A stretch of 64,000 bases of DNA from Paractinoplanes atraurantiacus (lineage in GTDB: Bacteria; Actinomycetota; Actinomycetes; Mycobacteriales; Micromonosporaceae): positions 20,347 through 84,346 of the forward strand of contig NZ_OBDY01000013.1 of NCBI RefSeq assembly GCF_900215205.1, in the 5' to 3' direction. Shown in pieces: positions 43,188 to 51,793 of this stretch. The position numbers and the translations under genes are program-made. The notes beneath the pieces were generated by a model. That model was not told where the DNA came from. It searched no databases and saw only the letters and a program-made list of their open reading frames with translations. Numbering within the stretch: the first letter of the stretch is position 1; each line of letters starts with the position of its first letter.

Positions 43188-43492
43188 CGGTTCGCCGGCA
43201 GTCCGCGAACGACGTCATGCACGACCATTCGCAGCAGGGCGGCCTGGCGTACGTTCGCCCGGTTCTTGTCGGGCACCAGCAGCCACCCGATCACACCGCT
43301 GACGACGGATCCGAACGCGACTACGAACCCCACCGCGACCCCGGCCACCGGCACCCGGTGCCCGATGACACCGGACCGCCCCAGAAGCCCGGACACCACG
43401 GCGAGGAGAAAACCGGCCAGGCCGTAACGAAGACCCCGAACGTACGCCCGGTAGGACCTCTCGCCGCGGAGCCATGTCGGCTGGCGCTCCAC
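43184..43492 (-). CDS. Small membrane protein
   Basis: 102 residues with two hydrophobic segments (YGLAGFLLAVVSGLLG and VAGVAVGFVVAFGSVVSGVIGWLLV), a basic N-terminus and a basic C-terminus. No family recognised with certainty. GTG 43492 has GGGGAGGGG seven bases upstream. The next gene starts in its stop codon (ATGA), forming a three-gene operon of unknown proteins. Confidence 0.65.
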   Translation of the reverse strand: MERQPTWLRGERSYRAYVRGLRYGLAGFLLAVVSGLLGRSGVIGHRVPVAGVAVGFVVAFGSVVSGVIGWLLVPDKNRANVRQAALLRMVVHDVVRGLPANR

Positions 43493-43532
43493 GATGACAC
43501 CCCTCCCCCTCGGCCGCCCTAAAATCAGTTCA

Positions 43533-44246
43533 ATGATCGATGTCGGCGCGGTTGTGGACAATGCCATGGCGATGTGGGCCGGTACGGCAACGGAAGTCTC
43601 GGTGGACCAGGCGGTGTTCCGGGCCGAGACGCCCCGGACGGCGCGGCTCATCCTGCGAGCGCCGGCGACCGCCGACGTCATCTCGGGCCTTCTCGACAGT
43701 GTCCCGACGACGAAGGCCACGACGCTGGAGGACGCGTTCGGCGACGGCCGGGGCGGACCGCCGGACACGACGGTGCGTGTCCTGCGCATGCCCGTCATGG
43801 CGCGCCCGGCCGGGCCGGCGGCGGCGTCCGGCGCTTCCGTGCGGATCGTCCGGGTTGCGGATCCGGGCGAGCTGGCCGTGGCGGAACGGACGATCGTCGA
43901 GGGCTTTCCCGTGCCGGCGTTCCTGCCGTGGCGCAAGGGTGAGGCGTTGCCGGAGCGGGTGCTGACCGTTCCCGGCTGTTCTGTCTGGCTCGCTTACCGG
44001 GAAGGCCTCCCGGCCGCCGCCGCGTGCACACTCGACGACGGCGGTGTCGCCGGCGTGTACTGGCTGGCGACGTCGCCCGAGCACCGGTCGGCGGGCCTCG
44101 GCCGGGCCGTCATGGGCCACGTGGTCGGCGCCCACGCCGGTCGGGCGTCGGCGCTGATCGCCACCGAGGCCGGGCGTCCGTTGTACGAGTCGATGGGCTT
44201 TCGGACCGTGGCCACGACGACCTGGTACATGAGGCCGGCCCGCTGA
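43533..44246 (+). CDS. GNAT-family N-acetyltransferase (two-domain)
   Basis: 237 residues. The N-terminal half is a degenerate GNAT-like or helical domain and the C-terminal half a typical GNAT: AACTLDDGGVAGVYWLATSPEHRSAGLGRAVM with the acetyl-CoA loop HRSAGLGRA, then RPLYESMGFRTVATTTWY. The substrate is unknown. TAAAAT (43520-43525) ends seven bases before ATG 43533, a strong leaderless promoter. It is divergent from the small-membrane-protein operon. Confidence 0.85.
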   Translation: MIDVGAVVDNAMAMWAGTATEVSVDQAVFRAETPRTARLILRAPATADVISGLLDSVPTTKATTLEDAFGDGRGGPPDTTVRVLRMPVMARPAGPAAASGASVRIVRVADPGELAVAERTIVEGFPVPAFLPWRKGEALPERVLTVPGCSVWLAYREGLPAAAACTLDDGGVAGVYWLATSPEHRSAGLGRAVMGHVVGAHAGRASALIATEAGRPLYESMGFRTVATTTWYMRPAR

Positions 44247-44257
44247 CCGCCGTCGGC

Positions 44258-44536
44258 TCAGCCCGCGACCTCCACGAGGCCGTGACGGGCCATGATGGTG
44301 GCTCGGCGTGACTGGTTGACGGTGCGGACCCGGCGGGCGATGAAGAAGACGTCGAGCAGGGTCCAGATGCCGAGGCCGCCGAGGGTGAAGAGCATGGCTA
44401 TCGAGCGGGCCGTGTCGCCCAGGTAGAAGCGGTGGCCACCGAAGAGACCGGTCAGGCACCACAGGGCGTACGCGACGCGGGGGTTCTTCTTGACGCCGTC
44501 GTATTCGAACTCGGCGCGGGCGGCGGTCAGATCCAT
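44258..44536 (-). CDS. TM2-domain membrane protein
   Basis: 92 residues. The TM2 domain is complete: KNPRVAYALWCLTGLFGGHR, then FYLGDTARSIAMLFTLGGLG, then IWTLLDVFFI, giving two helices joined by a short turn with the conserved G-x-HRFYLG. The function of bacterial TM2 proteins is unknown. It is the last gene of the nfi-lipB-MOSC operon and overlaps the MOSC gene by ten bases. Confidence 0.85.
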   Translation of the reverse strand: MDLTAARAEFEYDGVKKNPRVAYALWCLTGLFGGHRFYLGDTARSIAMLFTLGGLGIWTLLDVFFIARRVRTVNQSRRATIMARHGLVEVAG

Positions 44537-45207
44537 GTGCACGCGTCGCCCGTGGTGACCGGGCCTGGCGTGACGACCTCGGCGACCACGCCCAATGTCA
44601 TGTCGTGGTGGGCGGCCACGGTCTTGAGGAGGTCGTTGCGGTCGGGGGCGTCGTCCTGGGCCATGTCGATCATTACGCAGCGGGTGAGCGGGCGGATCAC
44701 CCGTAACACCGTTGCCGGGCCCACCCGCAGCAGGCGGCCGGGCCAGTCGTCCTCGAGGACGTCGGAGGAGATCAGGAGGTTGGCGCGGAATCGCAGCGCC
44801 TCGACCGGGTCGCCGGTCAGGTCGGCCATCATGCGCAGCGACGCCGTGGTGAGCAGGCTGACCGCGCCCTCGTCGTGATGCTTGACGGCCGCTTCCGGGG
44901 TGAGCGTGACAGTGCGGCCCAGCTCGTGGCTGATCGCGCTGTGCCCGGCGGGGTCGTCGGCGGCGAAGCGGCGGCCGTCCGGCATCTCGACGATCGGGGC
45001 GCTCGGGGAGGCGTACGCCCGGAATCGAAAAAGTCCTTGCATCCGCCGGAATCGGCGGGTGTTCTTGCCGCTGCCGAACTTGCCGTCGGTGTCGCGGACC
45101 GCCCAGAGGCGATCGCCGTCGAGGCCGCGGGGGCCGGCGGCCGAGGACGGGACGAGCTCGCCCAGCATCGACTTGACGGGATAGCGGCGGATCTCGGTGA
45201 CTCTCAC
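44527..45207 (-). CDS. MOSC-domain protein
   Basis: 226 residues. An N-terminal MOSC_N beta barrel (IRRYPVKSMLGELVPS, GLDGDRLWAVRD) is followed by the MOSC domain, with the conserved cysteine in VIRPLTRCVMIDM. MOSC proteins bind molybdenum cofactor or sulfur and act in N-hydroxylated-compound reduction or sulfur carriage. Its GTG overlaps the stop of lipB (GTGA). The Cys-based sulfur chemistry would fit next to lipoate synthesis, but a direct link is inference. Confidence 0.88.
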   Translation of the reverse strand: MRVTEIRRYPVKSMLGELVPSSAAGPRGLDGDRLWAVRDTDGKFGSGKNTRRFRRMQGLFRFRAYASPSAPIVEMPDGRRFAADDPAGHSAISHELGRTVTLTPEAAVKHHDEGAVSLLTTASLRMMADLTGDPVEALRFRANLLISSDVLEDDWPGRLLRVGPATVLRVIRPLTRCVMIDMAQDDAPDRNDLLKTVAAHHDMTLGVVAEVVTPGPVTTGDACTWI

Positions 45208-45842
45208 GAAGCGCCCAGGTGTTTGGCAATCGCGTCACGGACCGCGGCCTCGTCCACAGCGCCGCCGGAGATGCGGCGCAGCGAGGTCATCTCCACGTCC
45301 GGCAGGCGGCACGCGGTGAACCGGTCGAAGACCGTCAGGTCCGGGTCGATGTTCAGGGCGAAGCCGTGCGACGTGATGCCACCGCGGATCCGCATGCCGA
45401 TCGACACCAGCTTGTGGTGCTGCGGCGTCCACACGCCGACCAGGCTGTCGGCGCCCTTGGGCGTGTCGCGCCGCACCGTCTCGTACCCCAGCGAGGCCAG
45501 CCCTTCGATCAGCGACGTCTCCAGCCACCGCACCACATCGGCCGGCCCACCGCCACGCAGGTTCATCACGAGATAGCCGACGAGCTGCCCCGGCCCGTGA
45601 TAGGTCGCATGCCCGCCACGGTCGACCGGCACCACCGGAAACCCCGGATCCACCGGCAGGTCCGACACCGCCGTGTGCTTCCCATAGGTGATCACTTCAG
45701 GATGGCTCAGCAGAAACAGCCGATCGGGCGCCCGCCCTTCGCGCCGCTCCTCCACCCACTCGGACATGAGCCGAAGGCCTTCGTCATACGGCACCTCACC
45801 GAGATCAACCCGGCGCAGCGAACTGTCCACCATGCGGTCCAT
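45204..45842 (-). CDS. lipB: Lipoyl(octanoyl) transferase
   Basis: 212 residues. LipB moves octanoate from octanoyl-ACP to the lipoyl domains of 2-oxoacid dehydrogenases and glycine-cleavage H protein, giving the substrate of lipoyl synthase. The signature DRGGHATYHGPGQLVGY, K144 (HHKLVSIGMRI) and the catalytic C178 (RFTACRLP) are present. It overlaps the end of nfi by 38 bases and precedes the MOSC gene. lipA, often adjacent in actinobacteria, is not in the window. Confidence 0.92.
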   Translation of the reverse strand: MDRMVDSSLRRVDLGEVPYDEGLRLMSEWVEERREGRAPDRLFLLSHPEVITYGKHTAVSDLPVDPGFPVVPVDRGGHATYHGPGQLVGYLVMNLRGGGPADVVRWLETSLIEGLASLGYETVRRDTPKGADSLVGVWTPQHHKLVSIGMRIRGGITSHGFALNIDPDLTVFDRFTACRLPDVEMTSLRRISGGAVDEAAVRDAIAKHLGAS

Positions 45843-46485
45843 GCTGCCACTGCGCGAGACGTCGCCGCGAGTGGATGTCGGCCTGGCGGGTCGGCTCGGG
45901 GATGCGGTAGCGCGCGCTCAGTCGTACGGCCAAAGAAGTGCAGTCTTCCAAGGCGATCCGGTGCCCGGCCGAGACGAAGACCGGCTTAACCCCTTTTTGT
46001 GTACGCACGGCGCGGCCCACGACCTCGCCGTCGTCCACCATGTCCGACCATGAGCCGCGGGCGTCGGGAATGTCGGAGAAGGCGCCGACGTACGGGGTCT
46101 TGGCGATCCCGAACGACGGCAGGTCGAGCAGGACGCCGAGATGGCTGGCCAGGCCGAACCGTCGCGGATGGGCCAGGCCGTAGCCGTCGCAGATGATCAG
46201 GGACGGCGGAGAAGAGAGGCGGGCCAGGGCGTCCTGCAACAGGGGTATCTCGCGGAAGGCCAGCAAGCCCGGGACGTACGGGAAAGAGACCGGCCCGGAC
46301 GCAGTCGCGACCTCCACCACCGACAGGGTCGCCACGTCGATGACCACCGCCGCCGCGACGCCGAAGGAATCTTTGTAGGTGACGTCGAGCCCCACCACCG
46401 TCGGTGGCACCTCGAAACCCGGCGGCGGCAGGATCAACCGCGGGCGCAAAGCCTCTTGGATCGCCGCGGCCTCGGACGGGAGCAT
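45805..46485 (-). CDS. nfi: Endonuclease V
   Basis: 226 residues. Endonuclease V nicks DNA or RNA one phosphodiester 3' to deoxyinosine/inosine. Metal ligands and wedge residues are visible: D34 (VVGLDVTY), Y70 (PYVPGLLAFREIP, with E79), D100 (ICDGYGLAHPRRFGLASHLG) and the late VSAGHRI. TATCGT (46493-46498, minus strand) ends seven bases before ATG 46485, so the operon is probably leaderless. It overlaps the convergent direction of no other gene and leads the operon nfi-lipB-MOSC-TM2. Confidence 0.9.
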   Translation of the reverse strand: MLPSEAAAIQEALRPRLILPPPGFEVPPTVVGLDVTYKDSFGVAAAVVIDVATLSVVEVATASGPVSFPYVPGLLAFREIPLLQDALARLSSPPSLIICDGYGLAHPRRFGLASHLGVLLDLPSFGIAKTPYVGAFSDIPDARGSWSDMVDDGEVVGRAVRTQKGVKPVFVSAGHRIALEDCTSLAVRLSARYRIPEPTRQADIHSRRRLAQWQHGPHGGQFAAPG

Positions 46486-46526
46486 CCCGGAGACGATACC
46501 GGCTCCGGGATGCTCCCCTGCTTGCC

Positions 46527-48506
46527 TCAGGCGGGCAGGACCGCCACACCGCGGGCGGCCAGCGTCGGCTCCGGGCCGCCGAGCGAGCTGATGTCCAGCT
46601 GCTCGTCGGTGCGGTTGACGACGAAGCGGACGCCCTCGCGGACGGTCAGCTCGACCCGGCCGCGCAGTTCCGACGGGAGTTCGCTGACCACGCCGGCCCG
46701 GCCGGCCAGGTCCTTCAGCAGCGGCGCGAGCGCGTTCGGGGCCAGCTTGGTCGAGACGTACGAGGCCGAGCCCTGACCGGCCGCGCGGCGGGTGACCGCC
46801 GGGCGCCCGGCGTAGTCGCCGGTCTTGTACGTGGCCAGCACCTCGGTGGCCGGGTCGATCAGGTCGATCCGGTCGCTCCACAGCGTGCCCTCGAGTCCGT
46901 CCGAGAGCGCCACCGTGTCGCCCGCCAGCAGCGGCGCGAACTCCTCGATCCGCAGGCCGAGCAGGTCACGCAGCGGGCCCGGGTAGCCGCCGAGCCAGAT
47001 GTGGTCGTTCTCGTCGACGATGCCCGAGAAGTACGTCGCCACGAGGTGGCCGCCGTTCTCCACGAACGCGGTCAGGCGGTCGGCGAGGGCCGACGGCATC
47101 ACATGCAGGATCGGCGCCACGACCAAGTCGTAGCCGTCGAACGACGCCGAGGCCGGCAGCACGTCGACCCGGACGCCCAGGTCCAGGAACGTCGTGTACC
47201 AGTCCAGCGCCTCCTGCTTGTACTTCAGCAGCTCGGTCGGGTGCGAGTCCTGCTCGGAGGCCCACCAGGACTCCCAGTCGAACAGGATCGCCGCCTTCGC
47301 CGGCGTGCGGCGCTTGCCCTGCACGTACGACAGCTCGCGCAGCCGCTCGCCGAGGGCCACGACGTCACGGAACAGCTGGCTGTCGGTGCCCGCGTGCGGC
47401 ACCATCCCTGAGTGGTACTTCTCGGCGCCCGCCCGCGACTGCCGCCACTGGAAGTAGCAGACCGCGTCGGCGCCGTGCGCCACGTGGGTCAGCGCGTCGC
47501 GGGACAGCTCACCGGGCCGCTTGGCCAGGTTGACCGGCTGCCAGTTGACCGCGCTGGTCGAGTGCTCCATCAGGAACCACGGCCGGCCGCCGGCGATGTT
47601 GCCGGTCAGGTTGGCCGAGAACGACAGCTCGTCCAGGCTCTGCGCGCCGGGCAGCCGGTAGTGGTCGTTCGAGACGAAGTCGACCTCGGCCGCCCAGTCC
47701 GCGTAGTTCATGCCCTTGGTCTCGCCCATCACCATGAAGTTGGTGGTGACCGGGACGTCCGGGGTGAGCTCGCGCAGGATCTCCCGCTCGGCCCGCAGGT
47801 AGTCCTTGAGCACGTCGGAGGAGAACCGCTTGAAGTCGAACTGCTGGGTCGGGTTCGGGAAGGACGCGGCCAGCCGCGGCGGCAGGATCTCGTCCCACTC
47901 GCCGTAACGCTGCGCCCAGAAGGCCGTGCCCCACGCCTCGTTCAGCGCCTCGACCGTTCCGTAGCGGTGGCGCAGCCAGACCCGGAAGGCCTGCGCCGCG
48001 TCCTCGGAGTAGTCGTAGATGTTGTGGCAGCCCAGCTCGTTCGAGACGTGCCAGGCGACCAGCGCGGGGTGGTCGGCGTACCGCTGCGCCATGGTGCGGA
48101 CCAGGCGCAGCGCGTACTCCCGGAAGACCGGCGAGGTGGGCCGCCAGTGCTGGCGGCCTCCCTGCCAGAGGATCTGCCCCTCGTGGTTGACGGGCAGGAT
48201 CTCCGGGTGTGCGGTGGTCAGCCACGGCGGCGGTGATGCCGTCGCCGTGGCCAGGTCGACCGAGATCCCGTTGGCGTGGAGCAGGTCCATCACCTCGTCG
48301 AGCCAGGCGAAGTCGTACCGGCCGTCGGCCGGTTCGATCCGGGCCCACGAGAAGATGGCGAGGGAGACGATGGTGACGCCGGCCTCACGCATGGCGCGGA
48401 CGTCCTCGTCCCACACCTCCCTCGGCCACTGCTCCGGGTTGTAGTCCGCGCCGTACTCGAGTCGCGAGCCCGTGCGCAGCCAGCGGGGTGTCACTGAGTT
48501 GCTCAT
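46527..48506 (-). CDS. GH42 beta-galactosidase
   Basis: 659 residues. It contains the GH42 catalytic barrel (YGADYNPEQWPREVWDED at the start, acid/base E157 in WHVSNELGCH, nucleophile E314 in WFLMEHSTS), a beta-galactosidase trimerisation domain (from about 390) and a C-terminal beta domain. No signal peptide, so it hydrolyses imported beta-galactosides in the cytoplasm. Its ATG overlaps the stop of the binding-protein gene (ATGA). It ends the operon permease-permease-binding protein-GH42 under the divergent LacI regulator. Confidence 0.93.
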   Translation of the reverse strand: MSNSVTPRWLRTGSRLEYGADYNPEQWPREVWDEDVRAMREAGVTIVSLAIFSWARIEPADGRYDFAWLDEVMDLLHANGISVDLATATASPPPWLTTAHPEILPVNHEGQILWQGGRQHWRPTSPVFREYALRLVRTMAQRYADHPALVAWHVSNELGCHNIYDYSEDAAQAFRVWLRHRYGTVEALNEAWGTAFWAQRYGEWDEILPPRLAASFPNPTQQFDFKRFSSDVLKDYLRAEREILRELTPDVPVTTNFMVMGETKGMNYADWAAEVDFVSNDHYRLPGAQSLDELSFSANLTGNIAGGRPWFLMEHSTSAVNWQPVNLAKRPGELSRDALTHVAHGADAVCYFQWRQSRAGAEKYHSGMVPHAGTDSQLFRDVVALGERLRELSYVQGKRRTPAKAAILFDWESWWASEQDSHPTELLKYKQEALDWYTTFLDLGVRVDVLPASASFDGYDLVVAPILHVMPSALADRLTAFVENGGHLVATYFSGIVDENDHIWLGGYPGPLRDLLGLRIEEFAPLLAGDTVALSDGLEGTLWSDRIDLIDPATEVLATYKTGDYAGRPAVTRRAAGQGSASYVSTKLAPNALAPLLKDLAGRAGVVSELPSELRGRVELTVREGVRFVVNRTDEQLDISSLGGPEPTLAARGVAVLPA

Positions 48507-49849
48507 TTAACGGTGAAGCCCTGCTCGTTGCCGTACTTCGCGGACTGGTCCTGCCACGCCTTGAGGCCGTCGGCCAGGGTGGTGCTGGAGACGTACGCCT
48601 TGCCGGCGGTGTCGTTGAAGATGCTGTTCGAGTAGACCTGGAACGGCAGGTAGGTCCAGCCGGTCACCACGTTCTGCGACGACTTGGCGAAGATCTCGTT
48701 GGCCTTCTGGCCGCCGAAGTACTTGAACTCGGAGTTCAGGAACTTGGAGTCGCTGAGCTGCTTGGTGGTGGCCGGGAAGGCGCCACCGTCGACGCGGATC
48801 TGCACGCCGTCACCGTCGTTGGCGAACTTGGTGAAGCCGTACGCCAGGGCCTGGTTGTTGTTGAGGCCCTTGTTCATCAGCGACAGGGCGCTGCCGCCGT
48901 TCTCGGCCGAGGCGTTGGCGCCCGCGGTCCACTGCGGCATGTCGGCCACGCGCCACTTGCCGGAGGCGGCGGGGGCGCTGGAGACGAAGTTCGCGGGCAT
49001 CCAGGCGCCGGTGGCGATGGTGGCGATGGTGTCGTTCTGCATGCCCTGGAACCACTGGTCGGACCAGCTGGAGATGGGGGCGATCAGCTTCTCGGTGATC
49101 AGCGTCTGCCAGACCTGCTCGAACTTCTTCGAGCCCTCGTCGGAGAAGTTGATCGTGACGTTGGTGCCGTCGACGGTGTACGGCTTGCCGCCGGCCTGCC
49201 AGATCATCGAGGTGGTGAAGCCCGCGTCACCGGTGTCGTTGGTGATGTAGGCCTTCGGGTCGGCCTTGTGCAGCTTGCGGGCCGCGTCGAGGTACTCGTC
49301 CCAGGTGGTGGGGACCTTGATGCCGTACTTGTCGAAGACGTTCTTGTTGTAGTACAGCGCCATGGGGCCGGAGTCCATCGGCAGGCCGTAGGCGACGTTG
49401 CTCGAGTGGACCGAGTTCCACGGGCCCGGAGCGAAGTCGGCCTTGAGGTTCTCGGCGCCGAAGCCGGTCAGGTCGGTCAGCGACTTGCCCAGCGCGAACT
49501 GCGGCAGCGCGTAGTACTCGATCTGCGCGACGTCCGGGATGCCCTTGCCGGCGGCCACGGCGTTCTGCAGGGCGGTGTACTGGTCGTTGCCGGTGCCGGC
49601 GTTGACCAGGTCGACCTTGACGTTCGGGTACTTCTTCTGGAACTCGGTGACGACGTTCTTCAGGGTGGGCTCCCAGGCCCACACCGTCAGGTTGCCGCCC
49701 TTCTCCAGCGCCGCGGTGACGTCGGCGTCGGAGACGGTCGAGGACGAGCCGGACGAGCTGGAGTCGTCGTCGCCACCACCGCAGGCGGCGAGGCCGAGGG
49801 ACAGCAGGGCCGCGGTGGCCGCCGCCCCGACTTTCAGGAGCTTCGACAT
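48503..49849 (-). CDS. ABC sugar transporter substrate-binding lipoprotein
   Basis: 448 residues. The lipobox is LAAC (LSLGLAACGGG), so it is anchored outside the membrane, then a Ser/Gly/Asp linker and a cluster B extracellular solute-binding fold (LTVWAWEPTLKNVVTEFQKK, PMALYYNKNVFDKYGIKVP, TTWDEYLDAARKL). The likely ligand is a galactoside, from the downstream GH42. ATG 49849 has AAGGTCC upstream; an earlier ATG would add a poor sequence before the signal peptide. Confidence 0.93.
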   Translation of the reverse strand: MSKLLKVGAAATAALLSLGLAACGGGDDDSSSSGSSSTVSDADVTAALEKGGNLTVWAWEPTLKNVVTEFQKKYPNVKVDLVNAGTGNDQYTALQNAVAAGKGIPDVAQIEYYALPQFALGKSLTDLTGFGAENLKADFAPGPWNSVHSSNVAYGLPMDSGPMALYYNKNVFDKYGIKVPTTWDEYLDAARKLHKADPKAYITNDTGDAGFTTSMIWQAGGKPYTVDGTNVTINFSDEGSKKFEQVWQTLITEKLIAPISSWSDQWFQGMQNDTIATIATGAWMPANFVSSAPAASGKWRVADMPQWTAGANASAENGGSALSLMNKGLNNNQALAYGFTKFANDGDGVQIRVDGGAFPATTKQLSDSKFLNSEFKYFGGQKANEIFAKSSQNVVTGWTYLPFQVYSNSIFNDTAGKAYVSSTTLADGLKAWQDQSAKYGNEQGFTVK

Positions 49850-49860
49850 GTAAGGACCTT

Positions 49861-50778
49861 TCACTCTTTCACGGAGCCGGCGGACAAGCCGGACTGCCAA
49901 TAGCGCTGAAGCAGGAGGAACGCCGCCAGGAGCGGCAGAATCGTGAGCAGCGAGCCGGTGATGACCAGGTTGTAGACGGCCTCACCGCCGGCGGTGGTCG
50001 ACTGCGCGTTCCACGCGTTGAGGCCGACGGTCAGCGGGTACCAGTCCGGGTCCTTCAGCATGATCAGCGGCAGGAAGTAGTTGTTCCAGGTCGCGACGAT
50101 GCTGAACAGGGCCACGGTGACGATGCCGGGGGCGAGCAGCGGGACGCTGATGCGGAAGAAGGTGCGGAACTCGCCCGCGCCGTCCATCCGGGCCGCCTCG
50201 AGCATCTCGTCCGGGATCGCCTGGGCGGCGAAGGTCCACATCAGGTACAGGCCGAACGGCGTGATCAGGGACGGGATGATCACGGCCCACGGCGTGTTGG
50301 TCAGGCCGAGCTTGCTGAACATGAGGAACGTCGGCACGGCCAGAGCGGTGCCGGGCACCGCGACCGCGCCGAGCACGATCGCGAAGACCGCGCGCTTGCC
50401 GACGAAATTGAACTTCGCCAGGCCGTAACCGGCGAGGGCGGCCAGCAGGGTCGCACCACCGGCGCCCACGACGACGTACAGCAGGGTGTTGCCGAACCAC
50501 CGCAGGAAGATGCCGTCGTTGTAGGTGAAGGTGTCGTGGATGTTCTGCCAGAGCGCGAACTTGCCGTCCCGGTCGAACCAGAGGCCGAACGAGGTGAACA
50601 GGCCACCCTGCGTCTTCGTCGAGTTGATCAGGAGCCAGCCGAGCGGCACCAGCGAGTAGACCGCCATGAGAGCGGTCAGGACGGTCAGGGTGACGCTGCC
50701 CTTGCGCCGCTTCTTGTTCCGCGCCGACTCACGCACCGTGAGCGGCTTGGCCGAGCGGGTTTCCACCGAGGTCGTCAT
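49861..50778 (-). CDS. ABC sugar transporter permease (MalG-type, CUT1)
   Basis: 305 residues and six membrane segments. The EAA loop that docks the ATPase reads EAARMDGAGEFRTFFRISVPLLAPG in two parts, with the conserved Gly. It pairs with the upstream permease, with which it overlaps at the start codon. No ATPase gene is in the operon, so a shared MsiK-type ATPase encoded elsewhere is expected in actinobacteria. Confidence 0.93.
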   Translation of the reverse strand: MTTSVETRSAKPLTVRESARNKKRRKGSVTLTVLTALMAVYSLVPLGWLLINSTKTQGGLFTSFGLWFDRDGKFALWQNIHDTFTYNDGIFLRWFGNTLLYVVVGAGGATLLAALAGYGLAKFNFVGKRAVFAIVLGAVAVPGTALAVPTFLMFSKLGLTNTPWAVIIPSLITPFGLYLMWTFAAQAIPDEMLEAARMDGAGEFRTFFRISVPLLAPGIVTVALFSIVATWNNYFLPLIMLKDPDWYPLTVGLNAWNAQSTTAGGEAVYNLVITGSLLTILPLLAAFLLLQRYWQSGLSAGSVKE

Positions 50779-51668
50779 CAGCTCTCCCGGTTTCCGCGCA
50801 GCTGCACGACGTAGGCGATGACCATGGTGATGATGCCCATGATGATCGCGACCGTGGCGGCGTAGTTGTACTGCTGACCCGAGAAGGACAGCTGGTAGGC
50901 GTACAGGTTCGGGGTGAAGTACGTGGTGATCGCGTTCGGCGCGAGCGGCTGCAGGATGACCGGCTCGGTGAACAGCTGGAAGCTGCCGATGATCGAGAAG
51001 ATGGTCGCGATCGACAGCGCGCCCCGGATCGCCGGCAGCTTGATCGACCGGATGATCCGGAACTGCCCGGCGCCGTCGAGCGCGGCCGACTCGTACAGGG
51101 AGCCCGGGATGACCCGCAGCGCCGAGTAGAAGATCAGCATGTTGTAGCCGATGAACTCCCACGTCACGATGTTGCCGATGGACGCGAGCGCGAGGTGGGG
51201 GGACAGCGGATTCGGCAGCGAGATGTTGAACGCGTCGTTGATGTTGCCGACGAGACCGAACTGATCGCCGTAGATGAAGCCCCACATCAGCGTCGCGACC
51301 ACCGCCGGCACCGCGTACGGCAGGAAGATCGAGACCCGGAAGAACGCCTTGCCGTACAGCCGCCCGCTGTCGATGGCCAGGGCCACGACCAGGGCCAGGA
51401 TCAGCATGATCGGCACCTGGACGACCAGGAAGATCGCGACCCGGCCGAACGACTCCCAGAACTGACTGTCCTGGAACAGCCGGGTGTAGTTGTCCAGGCC
51501 CACGAACGAGTTGCCGCCGATAAGCTGGTTGCGATACAGGCTCAGGTAGATCGAGTACACGATCGGCGCCAGGAAGACCAGCGCGAAGATCAGCATGAAC
51601 GGGCCGACGAACTGCCAGCCTCGCCAGGAGCGGCGCCGGCGTGCCACCGCCGGCTGGAGGACCGCCAT
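50778..51668 (-). CDS. ABC sugar transporter permease (MalF-type, CUT1)
   Basis: 296 residues and six membrane segments, with the EAA loop ESAALDGAGQFRIIRSIKLP. First gene of the beta-galactoside operon. ATG 51668 has GAGAGGG six bases upstream; GTG 51674 is possible. The operator at 51690-51711 lies 22 bp before the start, so repressor binding would block initiation. Confidence 0.93.
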   Translation of the reverse strand: MAVLQPAVARRRRSWRGWQFVGPFMLIFALVFLAPIVYSIYLSLYRNQLIGGNSFVGLDNYTRLFQDSQFWESFGRVAIFLVVQVPIMLILALVVALAIDSGRLYGKAFFRVSIFLPYAVPAVVATLMWGFIYGDQFGLVGNINDAFNISLPNPLSPHLALASIGNIVTWEFIGYNMLIFYSALRVIPGSLYESAALDGAGQFRIIRSIKLPAIRGALSIATIFSIIGSFQLFTEPVILQPLAPNAITTYFTPNLYAYQLSFSGQQYNYAATVAIIMGIITMVIAYVVQLRGNRES

Positions 51669-51689
51669 GGTCACCCTCTCAGTGATGCG

Positions 51690-51711
51690 ATGATGTTTAC
51701 GTAAACATCAT
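51690..51711. promoter_or_regulatory. LacI-family operator O1 before the galactoside operon
   Basis: A 22-bp perfect palindrome; its central 20 bases are TGATGTTTACGTAAACATCA. It has the central CG and AAC/GTT character of LacI sites and overlaps the promoter/leader of the permease operon. Confidence 0.85.
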
Positions 51712-51752
51712 GCACCGATGTCGTTCGATGTTTCTTCTTGTTTTCGAATGTT

Positions 51753-51772
51753 CGATGTTTACGTAAACATCG
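51753..51772. promoter_or_regulatory. LacI-family operator O2 before the lacI-type gene
   Basis: CGATGTTTACGTAAACATCG is a 20-bp perfect palindrome sharing the 18-bp core with O1, 62 bp away centre to centre (about six helical turns). It lies 21 bp before GTG 51794, next to the presumed -10 TAGTGT (51782-51787). Confidence 0.85.
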
Positions 51773-51793
51773 TGAGTGCGATAGTGTCACCGC

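Noticed and set aside
49861..51668. Missing ATPase as evidence of a broken operon
   Set aside because: CUT1 sugar transporters of actinobacteria often use a shared MsiK ATPase, so its absence is normal.
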